Notes under the pieces: model-generated
The model's database searches: none
What the model was told of the DNA's origin: nothing
Seen by the model: only the letters and a program-made list of their open reading frames with translations
Assembly: GCA_958298945.1 (NCBI GenBank)
Contig: OY282606.1
Span: 88,233,696 to 88,297,695 of the forward strand
From: Atherix ibis
Lineage: Eukaryota; Arthropoda; Insecta; Diptera; Athericidae
DNA: 64,000 nt
Direction of reading: 5' to 3'
In this document: in pieces, positions 1 through 11,472 of the stretch
How positions within the stretch are numbered: position 1 is the first letter of the stretch
Layout: each line of letters opens with the position of its first letter
Position numbers and translations under genes: made by a program

Positions 1-758
1 ATTATATAAAAGCCAAAATAGGAATTTTATAACATTTTAAAATGTTATAATTATGCTTACTATAAAATTTGTTGATTAACTAATATTATGCTTGTTTTTT
101 GTAAAATATATGATGCATTATTCGTTATTCTTATCTTATAGTAAACTTTACCATATCATATGATTATATTTGCATAAGAAACCTAATCCAAAACACAATA
201 GAAGACATCAAGTTTACAGTCGAGTTCAAAATGCTTTAAAAAGTTTTACGAATCTACTTAGCATCCTCAGATGAATCCTATGAGCTGACGTACTAACTTT
301 CTTAATGTATTTGCTCAGTACTTTGATAAAATTCCTGAAATATGTTCCACACCCTTAAGTGTGCTATGAAATTTAAACATTTTACAGTCAAATTATTCTT
401 TACTCTATGCAACTGAATATTTTCATTTATACTCGTATGGAACATGTTGTTTCTATACGAAAGCTTACTCTTATTAAAAATACATTATGAACTTACTGCA
501 AATTTGGTAGGTTTCATTACAAGCATAGTTTTGTATAAAATCATTTTTCACTTGATGCTTAAAATAATTAATTAACTCTTCAGAATATAACTTCTATCTT
601 TGGAAATTATTAAATTTATATAAATGTTTAGAAACAGAATTTTTCTATATTAACTAACTATTTACTAAAGTAAAGTTTTTGTTGAAAAAATATTTTGTAT
701 GTGTATACATTAAGGAATGATTATAGAAAATTATACATATAAATTTTATAAATGAATA
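1..758. other. AT-rich intergenic sequence
   Basis: No open frame, RNA gene or repeat structure recognised. The stretch is strongly AT-rich and ends at the TA dinucleotide (757-758) used as target site by the mariner element that follows. Confidence 0.6.
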
Positions 759-2020
759 CGAGGGTCATTCAACCAGTACTTAGCCTACAAAAGAAAAACG
801 AAAATTTTGGAAAGGTGGCAATTTATTTTTCCACATAATCTCCTTCAAGCTCGATACACTTGGCCCAGCGATGCTCTAACTTTTTTAACCCGTCCAAAAA
901 ATACATTTTCTCGAGAGAAGCAAAATAGGCCTCCGTGGCGACGATGACCTCCTCATTCGACCCAAATCTATTCCCGGCGAGTGATTATTTCAGGTTTGGA
1001 AACAAAAAGTAGTCACAGGGGGCCAAATCTGGAGAGTACGGTGGATGGGGCAGCAATTCGTAGCCCAATTCGACCAATTTGGCCATGGCGACGGCGGAGG
1101 TGTGAGCCGGCGCGTTGTCGTGGTGGAACAGCACTTTTTTCTTCGCAAAGCGGGGCCGCTTTTTCTTTAATTCGACGTCTAATTGGCCCAATAAGTCAGC
1201 ATAGTAGCGCCCCGTGATTGTTTTACCCTTCTCGAGGTAATTGATGTGGATCACACCTTGTGAATCCCAGAAAACGGTGGCCATCACCTTTCCGGCCGAT
1301 CGAACAGTCTTCGCCTTCTTCGGAGCACGTTCGCCGGGTGAAGTCCACTGTTTCGACTGTTCCTTGGTCTCTGGTGTGTACCAGTGAATCCATGTTTCGT
1401 CGACGGTCACGAAACGACGCAAGAACTCCGCTGGATTGTGCTGAAACAGCGCCAAACACGTCGCCGATGTGGTCTCACGGTTGCGCTTGTTTTCCGGTGT
1501 GAGCAAACGCGGCACCCATCGCGCCGACAGCTTTCTCATGCCCAGTTCTTCATGTAGAATATGATGCACCGTTCCTACTGCGATGCCCACAGTCTCAGCT
1601 ATCTCGTGAATCTTCAATCGACAGTCTGCCAATACGAGATCATGGACTTTTTTAACGTTTTCCTCCGTAGCAGCCGTTTTCGGGGCAACTGGGCGTGGCT
1701 CATCAAAAACCGACGTGCGGCCACGAACAAACTCGTTGAACCAATTCTTGACGGTCGCCATCGAAGGAAAAGAGTCACCATACACAGCATCCAAGCGATC
1801 TTTGATTTCGCTGCGCGTTTTTCCCTCCAAAAATAGGAATCTAATCACCGAACGATAGTGTTCTTTTTCCATTTTTCAAAGGCTCTCAAAACAAAACTAA
1901 TGAAGGGAATCGACTGAAACTTTGACAGTAGGCTACTAAAAAAACTACACGATGGTAAATTTTTTTTGTGACAGCAGTTCTATCGGGCGGTGAGGCTAAA
2001 TACTTGTTGAATGACCTTCG
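759..2020 (-). mobile_element. mariner element, family A (irritans-related), copy 1, nearly intact
   Basis: A 1262-bp element flanked by TA on both sides (757-758 and 2021-2022), as expected for a mariner target duplication. The termini are imperfect inverted repeats of about 28 bp beginning CGAGGGTCATTCAAC on the left and, inverted, CGAAGGTCATTCAAC on the right. It encodes one transposase on the minus strand. Family A recurs at 30469-31221, 31580-32337 and 36662-37737, always with the same termini. The transposase most resembles the irritans/Himar1 type in its mid-region (SAGKVMATVFWD, DYLEKGKTI-like block). The subfamily is recalled from known members and not computed. Confidence 0.93.
823..1872 (-). 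pseudogene. mariner transposase, one nonsense codon
   Basis: Cut-and-paste transposase that binds the terminal repeats and cleaves at TA. The frame from the ATG at 1872 runs 349 codons to a stop at 823-825, the usual mariner length, but is broken once by a TAA at 985-987 (codon 296). The related copies have AAA (Lys) there, so a single base change explains it. Visible features are the N-terminal helix-turn-helix region (MEKEHYRSVIRFLF, then KNWFNEF), WVPRLL near residue 120, first catalytic Asp in VTVDETWIHWY, second in LFHHDNAPAH and third in LAPCDYFLF. The second and third Asp have 34 residues between them, so the triad is DD34D and complete upstream of the stop. The lost part is the last 53 residues. 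The remaining 295-residue product is probably inactive. Confidence 0.92.
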
Positions 2021-2099
2021 TACATTATATTCAAAAGATAAGTTTAAGAGTTTGTTTTTGGGAATAATTTTGAATTGCAATTTGATTGAGCAAAATCCT

Positions 2100-2580
2100 T
2101 TTTACAAACTTGAGAATTATGTATGAAAAATAATATCGCTCTAAATGCTCTTTTTAATGACATCTTTCATCATGCTTCCGAGCTAGTTTCATTGATTTCG
2201 TTGCATATTTTTTCTTTTAGCTGTTCAATTGACTTTGCTCGGATAGCCTCGATATTCATCTTTAAGTATCCGCATAGGAAGAAATCGGGAGCTCTGTAAT
2301 CAAAACTAGGAAGCTAGTTGACATCACCTCTTTTCAAAATAATTCAACTAGGAAATATCGGTCCCTGAATTTTTATTTGAGGTCAGGCATTTTTATTTAT
2401 TGAATCTCATAAATAACTCCGTCTTATTCAAACCATCTGTCGTCCAATCCATATTCTGTAGCATCTCTGTTTATTTCTTAGCAGTTATCGAAGAAATACG
2501 AACCAATAACACCTCCAATCCAAACACCGCATCGGGTTTTCTTTTTCTAAAGAAAAAACTAAATTTTTTTTCACTTTTTA
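2100..2580 (-). mobile_element. decayed DDE transposase relic
   Basis: On the minus strand, around 2190-2300, a translated block reads APDFFLCGYLKMNIEA followed by SIEQLKEKICNEINE. This matches the DFFLWGYLK...V(Y/R) block and following helix of Tc3-like DDE transposases common in arthropods. Upstream, at 2400-2560, further fragments fit the same protein in shifted frames. No ends or intact frame are visible. Old and heavily mutated. Confidence 0.5.
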
Positions 2581-2588
2581 ATCAAAAA

Positions 2589-3550
2589 TTAATTCAAAAT
2601 ATAATTTCCTAAATTAGTTACAACTGTCTGCCAGCGTTTTGGCAGCTTATCCAATCCCCTGGAAAAGGAGTCCTCGTTTTTGAACGTAAAGTATTCTTCC
2701 AGTGCCATTTGGACAGCTTCATAATTTATATATTCATTTCTATCAAGAAAGTTTTGCAGCGACCTAAACAGATGATAATCAGATGGTGCAATATCTGGAG
2801 AGTATGTTGGCTGAGGTAAAGTTACCCAACCCAACTCTGCAATTTTTTGTACGGTTTTTCTAGCCACGTGCGGTCTAACGTTGTCATGGTAAGGAATTAC
2901 ACCCTTTCTGTTGGCCAAATATGGACGTTTACATTGAATTTCTTTATTCAAAACATCATGTTGCGAACAGTAACGATCAGTAGCGACCCTTTCGATAACG
3001 ATCAATAGCAATTCCCCTCCGATCCCACCAACAACACAACATAACCTTATTTTGATGCACGCCAGCTTTAGATGTAGTCGGTGGTGTCTCCCCTTTGTAA
3101 ACATATTCCCTTTTTTCTTTCCACATATTTATAAACTATCCACTTTTCATTACCATTCACCAAACGGTCTAGAAACGGTTCCCTTTTTTGACGAGCAAGA
3201 TTTGAAGAACATATTGAAATTCGATCCATTAAATTTGTGTCATTTAATTCGTGTGGAACCAAAACAGAGAGTTCGGACACAAAACCATGCGTTTTAATGT
3301 GCTCTAAAGTAGTAGTCTGATAAATTGCAAGCTTGAAGGCAACTTCTGTGGAATTTAACATGGGATTTGTTCTGTTCACACTGCGTAGCACTTCGTCATT
3401 GACATCTGATGGCCCTCCTGATCTGGGTTCATCTTTCAAAGAAAAATCACGCGAACGAAATTTCGCAAACCATCTCTGGCATGTTTGAGCTGTTACTGCA
3501 GCTTCTCTAAACATGCCACAAAAGTTTTTTTTTGCCTCCATCACATTGTT
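2589..3550 (-). pseudogene. mariner transposase pseudogene, cecropia/SETMAR-like subfamily
   Basis: Two overlapping minus-strand frames (3544 to 3068 and 3104 to 2589) together make one transposase with a frameshift near 3070-3100. The N-terminal part has the helix-turn-helix signature TCQRWFAKFRSRDFSLKDE followed by RSGGPS, and then VPHELND. The C-terminal part has YHDNVRPHVA, PTYSPDIAPSDYHLF and a final LGNYILN stop at 2609. These blocks resemble the cecropia subfamily (Hsmar1/SETMAR). The first catalytic Asp is replaced: the block reads VNGNEKWIVY where the family has a D before EKWI. The segment between FLDRL and NRKG is scrambled. No terminal repeats identified, so element limits are uncertain. 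Confidence 0.8.
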
Positions 3551-3660
3551 CCCTTTTTAGAACTCATACAACATACAATGTCTTAAGTGCACTTTTTCTT
3601 CACACATGTTGACTGTTTTACAAGTTTAAAAAAACTTACAAAAATACGAAGAAATGTGTA

Positions 3661-4493
3661 TGAGGTGTGTTCAAAAAAATTATTTATTTATTCATGAATA
3701 ACTATTTTATTCCCTTCAAAGTAATCCCCACCAGACATTATGCACTTGTGCCAACGTTTTTTCCAATCTTCGTTGCACTTCAAAAAATGATTTTTTTGTG
3801 ATCTTGTTCAGCACCTCCTTCGATGGCGTCTTTATCTCCTCAATCGTAGCGTAGCGTCGTCCTTTCATAGAGCTCTTCAGTTTCGGGAAAAAGAAAAAGT
3901 CACAGGGGACCAGATCTGGAGAATACGGTGGCTGCGCCATTATTAGTGTGTTGTTTTTGGCCAAAAATGTCAAAAGCCAATTTTTGTTCTTCCACAAATC
4001 CGGTCGTTTCTGCCAGATTGATTCGCGCAACTTGAGCATAACTTGCAGGTAATATTCCTTATCAATCGAAAAAAACTGTAAGCAAAACCTTCACATTCGA
4101 CCGAACTTAGCGTGCTTTTTTCGGTCTTGGCTCCTGCGGCAGCTTCCATTGGGCTGATTGAACTTTGGCTTCCACGTTATAACCATAAACCCATAATTCG
4201 TCACCAGCTATGACCCTCTGGAGCAAATTTGGGTCATCGCGGACAGAGTCCAACAGCTACTTAGCAATGTTAATGCGATGTTGTTCTTGGTCGAAATTAA
4301 GCAAAAATCGAAGGCGAGCCAAAACACGTGCAAGCAAAAAAGCTGTCCAAAATTAACTGAACATTCAAAATGGCCGAACTTATCGGCATAAATGAGAGAC
4401 ATGATTACCAATATAAAGCCATTAAAAAATCGAAAATCGAATATACGTAACCCGCGGAAATTCAAAATTCGTCATACTTTTTGAACTTTCCCT
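3661..4493 (-). mobile_element. mariner element, family C, copy 1, internally deleted
   Basis: An 833-bp element. Its left end is the family C 3' end (TGAGGTGTGTTCAAAAA, preceded by TA) and its right end is the 5' end (GTCATACTTTTTGAAC inverted, followed by TA at 4494-4495). Full family members are about 1.25-1.3 kb. The minus strand still encodes AQPPYSPDLVPCDFFFFPKLKS and the C-terminal helices (3716-4039), then frameshifted VITGD-type core sequence (about 4150-4260). The N-terminal third is deleted: the 5' leader joins directly to the block before FDQKQ, as in the copies at 9025 and 33758. The HHDNAPAH block is also lost. Confidence 0.85.
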
Positions 4494-4610
4494 TACATCC
4501 AATACAAAGGTGTAAGTAAAGGTCGTTCGTGAATAATGTCTGGATTTTGACGTCCCCAGAAGTGGTGATTTCTTTTACTCACAAAGCTGGCAAAGTTAAA
4601 ATTTGCTGTA
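4494..4610 (-). mobile_element. fragment of another DDE transposase at the family C insertion point
   Basis: Minus-strand translation gives FASFVSKRNHHFWGRQNPD followed by IIHERPL. This is a transposase-like block (W-G-x-x-N-P...HE) known from arthropod DDE relics. The fragment abuts the right end of the family C mariner, which suggests the mariner jumped into an older relic, but the other flank of that relic was not recognised. Confidence 0.45.
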
Positions 4611-5817
4611 AAAATCTCAGGGACTTATCTATTAAGCTCTAAAACGTTATCGGTCTATTGGTAAGGCAGCATATCATCTGTGGATGCCTTAAGAGCACAA
4701 TTCGAATGTACATTATTCCGCCCCAATTTTCACGTAATTTTTATCACAGTCATTTATGAATTCGTTGTTTGGTAATATATGTTTATAAAAATCACATGTT
4801 ATTAAGGAAAAATTTTTTTTTTGATATATTTGCCGCATTCTACTATAACAACCTTCTAATTTTCTAATATTTGAATTTTCAAATACGTTTTCATGAATCC
4901 GGATAGATTTTTTTGATATGATTTTCTGTCTTAGTATTCTCAATGTCTTTTAGATAAAATTCATTTTCCTATGAAAGATAGAACTCCAAATACAGTTTTC
5001 ATTCTTATATTTCAGATCTGATTAATAGTACAAATCTTACAATTAAAAATATGTCCAATATTATATAAAATGATTGGAAAAAAATGCCGTAAAAAATATT
5101 GTCTACCTCTAATAATCAAAATAGTTAATGGAAGTATTTTTAAAAGAACTTATATAGAACTGGGGAAAAAAATATGTCTCTCTCTTCAAGTTCAAAGATG
5201 ATTCGAATAAATTGATCACTAAAAAAAATGAACTATGAAAAAGATGTCATAGCAACTTAGTTGAAAAAAATAGCCCCACCGTACCTTTCTGTAAAGAATT
5301 AGACAAAAATGAATTCATAAATTTAATGAGATCAGCTTATGCGGAAACTTGACAAGTTTAGATAAAATTACTCATAAATTCATCTAAAATTTCCATTATC
5401 TTCATCAAATATTGTTATTACTAAAATACTTATAATTAGATGAGAAAAACTAACATACCATTTAAGTGAAGAAAATTCAAACGTTTTTTATAGCTCAGTT
5501 TAGTTTAAATTTAAGTTGTAGTACATTTAGAACATTTTATAGTCATCAAAAAATTCAAAACTTAAATATCTAAAATTATGACTAAATATAGTGTAACATA
5601 TCAATATTTGGCTACAATTGGTGGTGAATATTTTTAAATGATGCAATACTATTTTTCTAAAAAGATTTACTCAAAGCAATTGGTTCTATTTGAAAAATAA
5701 TTAAGAAAAAATAAATGAAAATTATATTCTAATTGGAATAATACAAGGAGTTCTATAAGCCAACATAATATATATTATTAATTTGTAACGATTCTGTTTT
5801 AATTGTTATATTTTTAG
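4611..5817. other. AT-rich intergenic sequence upstream of transporter 1
   Basis: No convincing coding segment. It must contain the promoter and the missing first exon of the sugar transporter that begins to be readable at 5818, but no start exon could be picked with confidence. Confidence 0.5.
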
Positions 5818-7592
5818 TAAAGATTCGAAAGAAAGAATTTTATTCTTAATTTTAGCCAATCTAATAACAGTCGCTTATGGAACCCTATGTGGATGGCCGT
5901 CATCAAACTTTCTTATTTTGCGATCGGAGAATACTCCATTGGAAAGTGGCCCCATGACTGTAGAAGAAGCATCTTGGGTTACTTCTATCCTTTGCCTTGG
6001 TGGGCTTGTTGGGAATTTTTTCTTTGGATGGTTAGCAGATAAAATTGGTCGGAAGAGGACGCTCATTTTAATAGGAATACCACAACTTGTGAGTTTGATT
6101 CAATTGAGTTCATTCTAAAAAAATAATAATCAAACAGGATATATTTTTCCTTCAAGATATGTTGGGCATTAATTTATTTTGCGAAAAATGCTATCCAATT
6201 ATGTATTGCTCGATTCTTGGGAGGATTAGCCGGAGGTGGTAGCTATGTCCTAATTCCACTATTTGTTACTGAAATATCCGAAGATAGGTTCATTCATGAC
6301 TAATAACCTAACATAATATATGTGAAATTTTTCTAAAGTAATATTTTTATTATAGAGTAAGAGGATCGCTGGGATCATTTTTAGCACTCTCATGTAATAC
6401 CGGGATTCTTATAGCTTTCATTGTTGGAAATTTCTTAAGCTATTATACTATACCATGTGTTCTAATAACTTTTCCAATATTATTTATTATTTTGGTACCA
6501 ATGTTACGTGATACACCATATTATCTATTGAAAACGGATAAAGAAAAGGTAAGAAATTTATTTTTATATTAAAGTATCTAACGTATACGTTCAGAAAGCT
6601 AGATTATCATTAGCATATTACCGAAGTCTTCGTCGATCATTAGTTTTGGAAAATCCACCAGAAGGATTTATAAGTGAATTGGAAAAATTAAAGCAAAGCT
6701 GTTCTACAGACGAAAAGGATGCTTTAGATGAGCCCTTATCATGGCGTGACTTTAGTAACAAAAATAAAACTTTGTAATTGATTTTCTTTTACAATATTTT
6801 TCAAATGCAGCTAAACCTGTTGCTCGGAAAGGACTATTTATCGGGTTGGTTCTAATGAGTCTTAATCAACTTTGTGGTTGCTTTGCTATGTTAAATTATA
6901 CTGCAAGTATTTTTGAGGAATCAGGTTCTAGTTTGAGTCCAAATGAATCAGCCATTATAGTTGGTGTAATTCAAGTTTTAGGAGCTTATATTTCAACATT
7001 ATTGGTGGAGCGTGCTGGTCGGAAGGTATTTGTTACTATACATAAAATTAGAAAACTTTTTTTAAAAATTATTATTGTTTTTTTTTTTATTTCCAAGATT
7101 CTTCTTTGCACTTCAGCATTTGGAGCAGCAACAGGACTAATCACGCTCGGTTTATATTCATATTTAAAAGCAGAACAATTAGATCTATCGAATTTTCAAT
7201 GGGTGCCAATAGCAAGCTTTTCACTTTTAATATTGGCTGCCTCTTGGGGTGTCTTAAATCTTCCATTTGTCGTATTAGCAGAAATCCTACCAGCGAAAAT
7301 TCGAAGTCTTGGAACTACATTATGCTTGGGCACTGTATGGTTTCTTGCTTTCGTAATGATCAAGGTTGTATTATCTTAAAAATTCATTATCAGTGTATAT
7401 AGTACAAATTTTTTTTGCAATAATTATTTCGTATCTTTTCAGCAATTACCTCTTTTGATAGAAGCATTGCGTTTGCATGGATGTATGTTTCTCTTTGCTA
7501 GTTTCTCGATAGCCGGAGGAATTTTCGTTATAGTAGTTGTGCCAGAAACGAAAGGCAAGAGTTTAGATACAATTTTAAAAATGCTAGAGTAG
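5818..7592 (+). CDS. Facilitative sugar transporter (Tret1-like), 7 exons seen, first exon not found
   Basis: Major facilitator superfamily sugar carrier of the plasma membrane, probably moving trehalose or glucose down its gradient. Exons inferred from GT/AG sites and frame: 5818-6088, 6157-6287, 6356-6548, 6595-6754, 6811-7025, 7098-7364, 7443-7592. They join to an open frame of 461 codons plus stop, close to the family length, so only about the first ten residues are missing. Signatures: GRK(R) motif after the second helix (WLADKIGRKRT); RFLGGLAGGG...PLFVTEISEDRVRG, the family's second signature; ERAGRK after helix 8; PETKGKSLD at the C terminus. Introns are 46-78 bp. A polyadenylation signal AATAAA lies at about 7753. 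A paralogue with the same splice phases is at 11473-16937. The substrate is inferred from family only. Confidence 0.88.
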
Positions 7593-8047
7593 ATAGTAGA
7601 TAGTTTTTTTTATGATACAAAACGTGTGAGTACATAAGCATTAATTGCAACAAAAAAAAGTCATCTATATAGCTTAAAATTTATAATTTTATTTAGCTTA
7701 ATATGATAGCTGATAAGATATATTTTCTAGACTGCGTAGTCTACAGCCATACAATAAAAGATATTTTATTTACTTTTCATATATTTGATTTTATTTGTTT
7801 GAAATTAAAGTAAATAACTAAAATACATATTTACTTTTAGATAAATCTATTAAAATTTATGAATTTCATAAATTTAATGAAAACTTTTTAACTATTTCAA
7901 TGAACAAGGTTAATAAGAATTATATTAAAAAAATAGATAAATAAAATACAAATACACATGAATAAATATAATTAAATTATAGTAAATTTTGTTTGAACTT
8001 GAGCAAAACTTCAAATTTTACTATTCTACAATACAAATCATATATTA
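7593..8047. other. 3' flank of transporter 1
   Basis: AT-rich; contains the AATAAA of the upstream gene near 7753 and otherwise nothing recognised. Confidence 0.5.
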
Positions 8048-8460
8048 TATGAGATGTGGCAGAAAAGTAATCAGCATACTAAATTTTATTGTATTTTTAT
8101 ACCTCAATATAATTCCATCCGAATTATCTTTATTTGAGCATATCAAGGGCTTTTTTTAATATAAATCTTCGATCACAATTTATCTTGCAGCAGACTCGTC
8201 TTTTTTCATTTTCGTAAGTTTTGGATGTTGAAGAAGGTACCTCTCCCAATCCTTTGCGACTCCTCAAAAATCCTTTCTGGATCGTTTATTGGAAAGTCTG
8301 AATCTATAATTTTTAACTTCAAGAGTGGTTTTAAATTAAATCGTCATATGTCCTTCGCGCGAAAAGTTTATCATTTAGAAATTTAGAGCGAAAGTCAATA
8401 GTACTGTCAAATTCATCTTAGTGATGCCAGTCTTATTACTTTTCTGCTACCATTCATATT
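8048..8460. mobile_element. small non-autonomous DNA element (MITE-like)
   Basis: About 410 bp bounded by imperfect inverted repeats: left contains GTGGCAGAAAAGTAAT (8056-8071), right contains the inverse, ATTACTTTTCTGCTAC (8435-8450). The inside holds no intact frame, but a minus-strand stretch near 8210-8290 may be leftover transposase. The same terminal motif (GGTATGGCAGAAAAGTAAT) occurs once more at about 58104-58122, suggesting a family. Confidence 0.5.
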
Positions 8461-9024
8461 ACTCTAGAAAGTAAATTTTTATTTTTAATCATCTAACTTA
8501 GTATGTAATTTAAAAAACCGAATTTTTTTTGTAATTCTTTAAAATAGATAAATTCAAACTTTCAAGATGGAAAAACGTTAAAAATTCTGACAATGCGAAT
8601 AAAATGTAAAACATTCTTATTTATAAAAAAAATAGTTCCTTTGCCCTCTCCTTTTAAAGTATTAGCAATAATAAATTCATAAATATAAGGAAATAAGTTT
8701 TATATTTAAACATGATAACTTGAGATAAACTTTTTTTTAAAATCAAAACAATAATTTTAATTAGTACTGATATTCTTACAATTAAATGCACAGAAATGAA
8801 TATTTTACAAAAATTTTTGATCATTCATTTTATATTCTACGTACTTCAATCATAAATAGTGAACGGACTGCTAAAAACAGTTTATAACTAAATATATTGT
8901 ATAATATATATTGAAAAAAAAGGAAAAAAACTGTCATAAATTTATAAAAAGTTTTTTAAGATTATTATACAATGGCTCGTCCTTTTTAGTAAATGCACAA
9001 AAATTTTATTTAAATTGCATATAC
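8461..9024. other. AT-rich intergenic sequence
   Basis: Nothing recognised on either strand up to the TA target site of the next mariner (9023-9024). Confidence 0.5.
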
Positions 9025-9910
9025 GAGGTCTGTTTAAAAATTATCGCGAATTTTTAATTTCCACGGGTTACGTATGATCGATTTTCGTTTTTTTTTGTGG
9101 CGTTATGTTGGTGCTCATATTTTTCACTTATGCCAAAAAGTTCGGCAATTTTGAATTTTCAGTTAATTTTTGACAGCTGCTTTGATTGCACGTGTTTTGG
9201 CTCGTCTTCGATTTTTGCCCTTTCCAAAAATTGGATCAAAGAATCTGTTTCAGGAACAAGAAAAAGTCGCAGGGGGCCAGATCTGGGGAATACGGTGGCT
9301 GCGGCATTATTAATGTGTTGTTTTTGGCCAAAAATTCAATCACAAGCAACGATGCGTGAGCAGGTGCGTTATCATGGTGCAAAAGCCAATTTTTGTTCTT
9401 CCACAAATCCGTGCGTTTCTGGCGGATTGCTTTGCGCAACTTACACATAACTTGCAGGTAATATTCCTTATTGACCGTTCGACCCTGCGGCAAGAATTCA
9501 TGAAGTAAAAACCTTCACATTCGACCGAACCTGGCGCGATTTTTCGGTTAGGCTCGTGCGGCAGCTTCCATTAGGATGATTGAGCTTTGGTTTCCATGTC
9601 ATAACCATAAACCCATAATTCGTCACCAGTTATGACCCTCTGGAGCAAATTTGGGTCATCGCGGACAGAGTCCAACAGCTCCTTAGCAATATTAATGCGA
9701 TGCTGTTTTTGGTCAAAATTGAGCAAAAATCGAAGACGAGCCAAAACAGGTGCAAGCAAAGCAGCTGTCAAAAATTAACTGAACATTCAAAATGGCCGAA
9801 CATGTCGGCATAAATGAGAGACATGAGTACCAACATAACGCCATAAAAAAAATCGATAATAGGTAACCCGCGAAAATGCAAAATTCGCGATACTTTTTGA
9901 ACCGACATCG
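9025..9910 (-). mobile_element. mariner element, family C, copy 2, rearranged with two 5' ends
   Basis: Flanked by TA (9023-9024 and 9911-9912). The left end (9025 to about 9248) reads as the family's 5' end and leader in the plus direction, up to the beginning of the coding region (near TTGGATCAAAGAATCTG). From about 9250 the sequence switches to minus-strand transposase (QPPYSPDLAPCDFFLF, then HHDNAPAHAS, then VITGDELWVYGYD) and runs back to a second 5' end at 9910. The true 3' end is absent, and the ends form an inverted repeat of roughly 185 bp. The coding part has the same N-terminal deletion as copies 1 and 5. Not able to encode a transposase. Confidence 0.85.
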
Positions 9911-10016
9911 TATTCAGGATCGCATGAATACTTAATTTTGTTTAGAATTTTTTTTTAATAAAATTAATCAATTCGATATCATCTCAACATAATCGAATTT
10001 GAACAAAAAACCTCCT
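9911..10016. other. short spacer before the transporter fragment
   Basis: AT-rich sequence between the mariner and the transporter pseudogene. Nothing recognised. Confidence 0.4.
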
Positions 10017-10360
10017 TTCAGTCAATCTAATAACAGTCGCATATGGAACCTTATGATGTCCATCATCAAACTTTCTTATTAGTCCCATGACTGTGGAAGA
10101 AGCACCTTGGGTTACTTCTATCCTTTGCCTTGGTGGGCTTGTTGGGAATATTTTCTTTGGATGGTTTTTTGCTTTCGTAATGATCAAGATTATATTATCT
10201 TAAAAGTTCATTATCAGTGTATATACTAAAAATTTTTTTTACGATAATTGTTTCGCAGTTTTTTAGCAATAACCTCTTTTGATAGAAGCTTTGCGTTCGC
10301 ATAGGTGTATGTTCCTCTTTGCTGAGTTTTCGATAGCCGAAGGAATTTTCGCTATAGTAG
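10017..10360 (+). pseudogene. deleted copy of the sugar transporter gene
   Basis: Starts with sequence equivalent to the early exon of transporter 1 (NLITVAYGT, then MTVEEAPWVTSILCLGG and VGNIFFGWF). It jumps directly to the end of the sixth seen exon (FAFVMIK), continues through an intron-like segment with an AG, and finishes in the last exon (ITSFDRS-type reading of the equivalent of LPLLIEALR). A small frame-breaking deletion also removes sequence around 10080. The middle, about 1.1 kb of the parent gene, is gone. It is a tandem duplicate that decayed by deletion, not a processed copy, because intron sequence is kept. Confidence 0.82.
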
Positions 10361-11472
10361 AATACATTGATAACTTATCTCAATGATATAATACCTAACA
10401 ATATAAAGCATTAATGCATTTAAGCTAAATATGACTACTGATTAGATTTATCCTCAAGTCAATATAATATATATTCTGTCAGTCAAATTATTTTATTTAC
10501 TATGTAGTAACTTTAGTTATATTTGAAAAGTGTACAAGTTAATATTTATAAAATGCATATATTATTTATTTGTAAATTACAATTTTACTAAAACGGATCA
10601 ATTTTAAGAATACTTAGAAAAACCATGTTCCATTATAGAAGTTCAGATAAATGATTGAACAAAATTTTTAAAAAATTATGGAAATAAAAAATAATAAAAA
10701 TTTCGGTTTCTGTGCTTTTTAAATAATAATAAATTTTATTAAAGTGTTGTACTTGACTAAAAGATAGGATCAAACAAATATAAATGAAGCAAAAATTTAT
10801 ATTTATTATTTACTATAGTAAAAAGTGACTTGTTATTTAAATATAAAAATGTTAAAAGTATAAATAATTTTACACTATTATTAGAATTAAATCTTTTTCT
10901 ATTTGATTTTTTGAATCAAATTGATTTTTTACTACCATCGTAAAAAGTGTACTACCATATTTATTGAAAATCTCATACTGTTAATTAATAGTTTTCATAT
11001 TTAATTCTGTTATTTAATGTAATTGAATTTTGAGTGAAAAATAATATGTTGAAAGTATTTAAAATCCTTCAAAAGTAACTTTAAAGAAAATTTCTTCTAG
11101 TATTTATTAAAAAGTTTTTTTTAATATAAAATTGAAAATATATATTTTTGGAATTAAAATTTTCTCGTTAATGAAATAATATTAGAAATTGGTGCTAATA
11201 TTATTATCTAAGTGCAATATTGTTTTTTTTTTTTTTAAATATATTCAATATTAAAAATATTATTGTATATTGCAATATTGATATTATAAACTTCGTTTGA
11301 TCTTAAAAGATATTGTAAAAAATCATAAAAATTATTCACATTTTGTTGTTAATATTAGAAAATAACTAATTCTATATAAAATAATAATATAAAAAAACCA
11401 GTTAAGTAAATTACCATTTTCCAAGAACATTGTGATATTTTTTTTAAAAATCTTAAATATTTACAAATAAAA
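10361..11472. other. AT-rich sequence between transporter copies
   Basis: No frame or repeat family recognised. It should contain the promoter of transporter 2, but no confident TATA/initiator pair was picked. Confidence 0.5.

Noticed and set aside
1223..1836. Overlapping frames on both strands within the first mariner
   Set aside because: They are shadows of the transposase frame.
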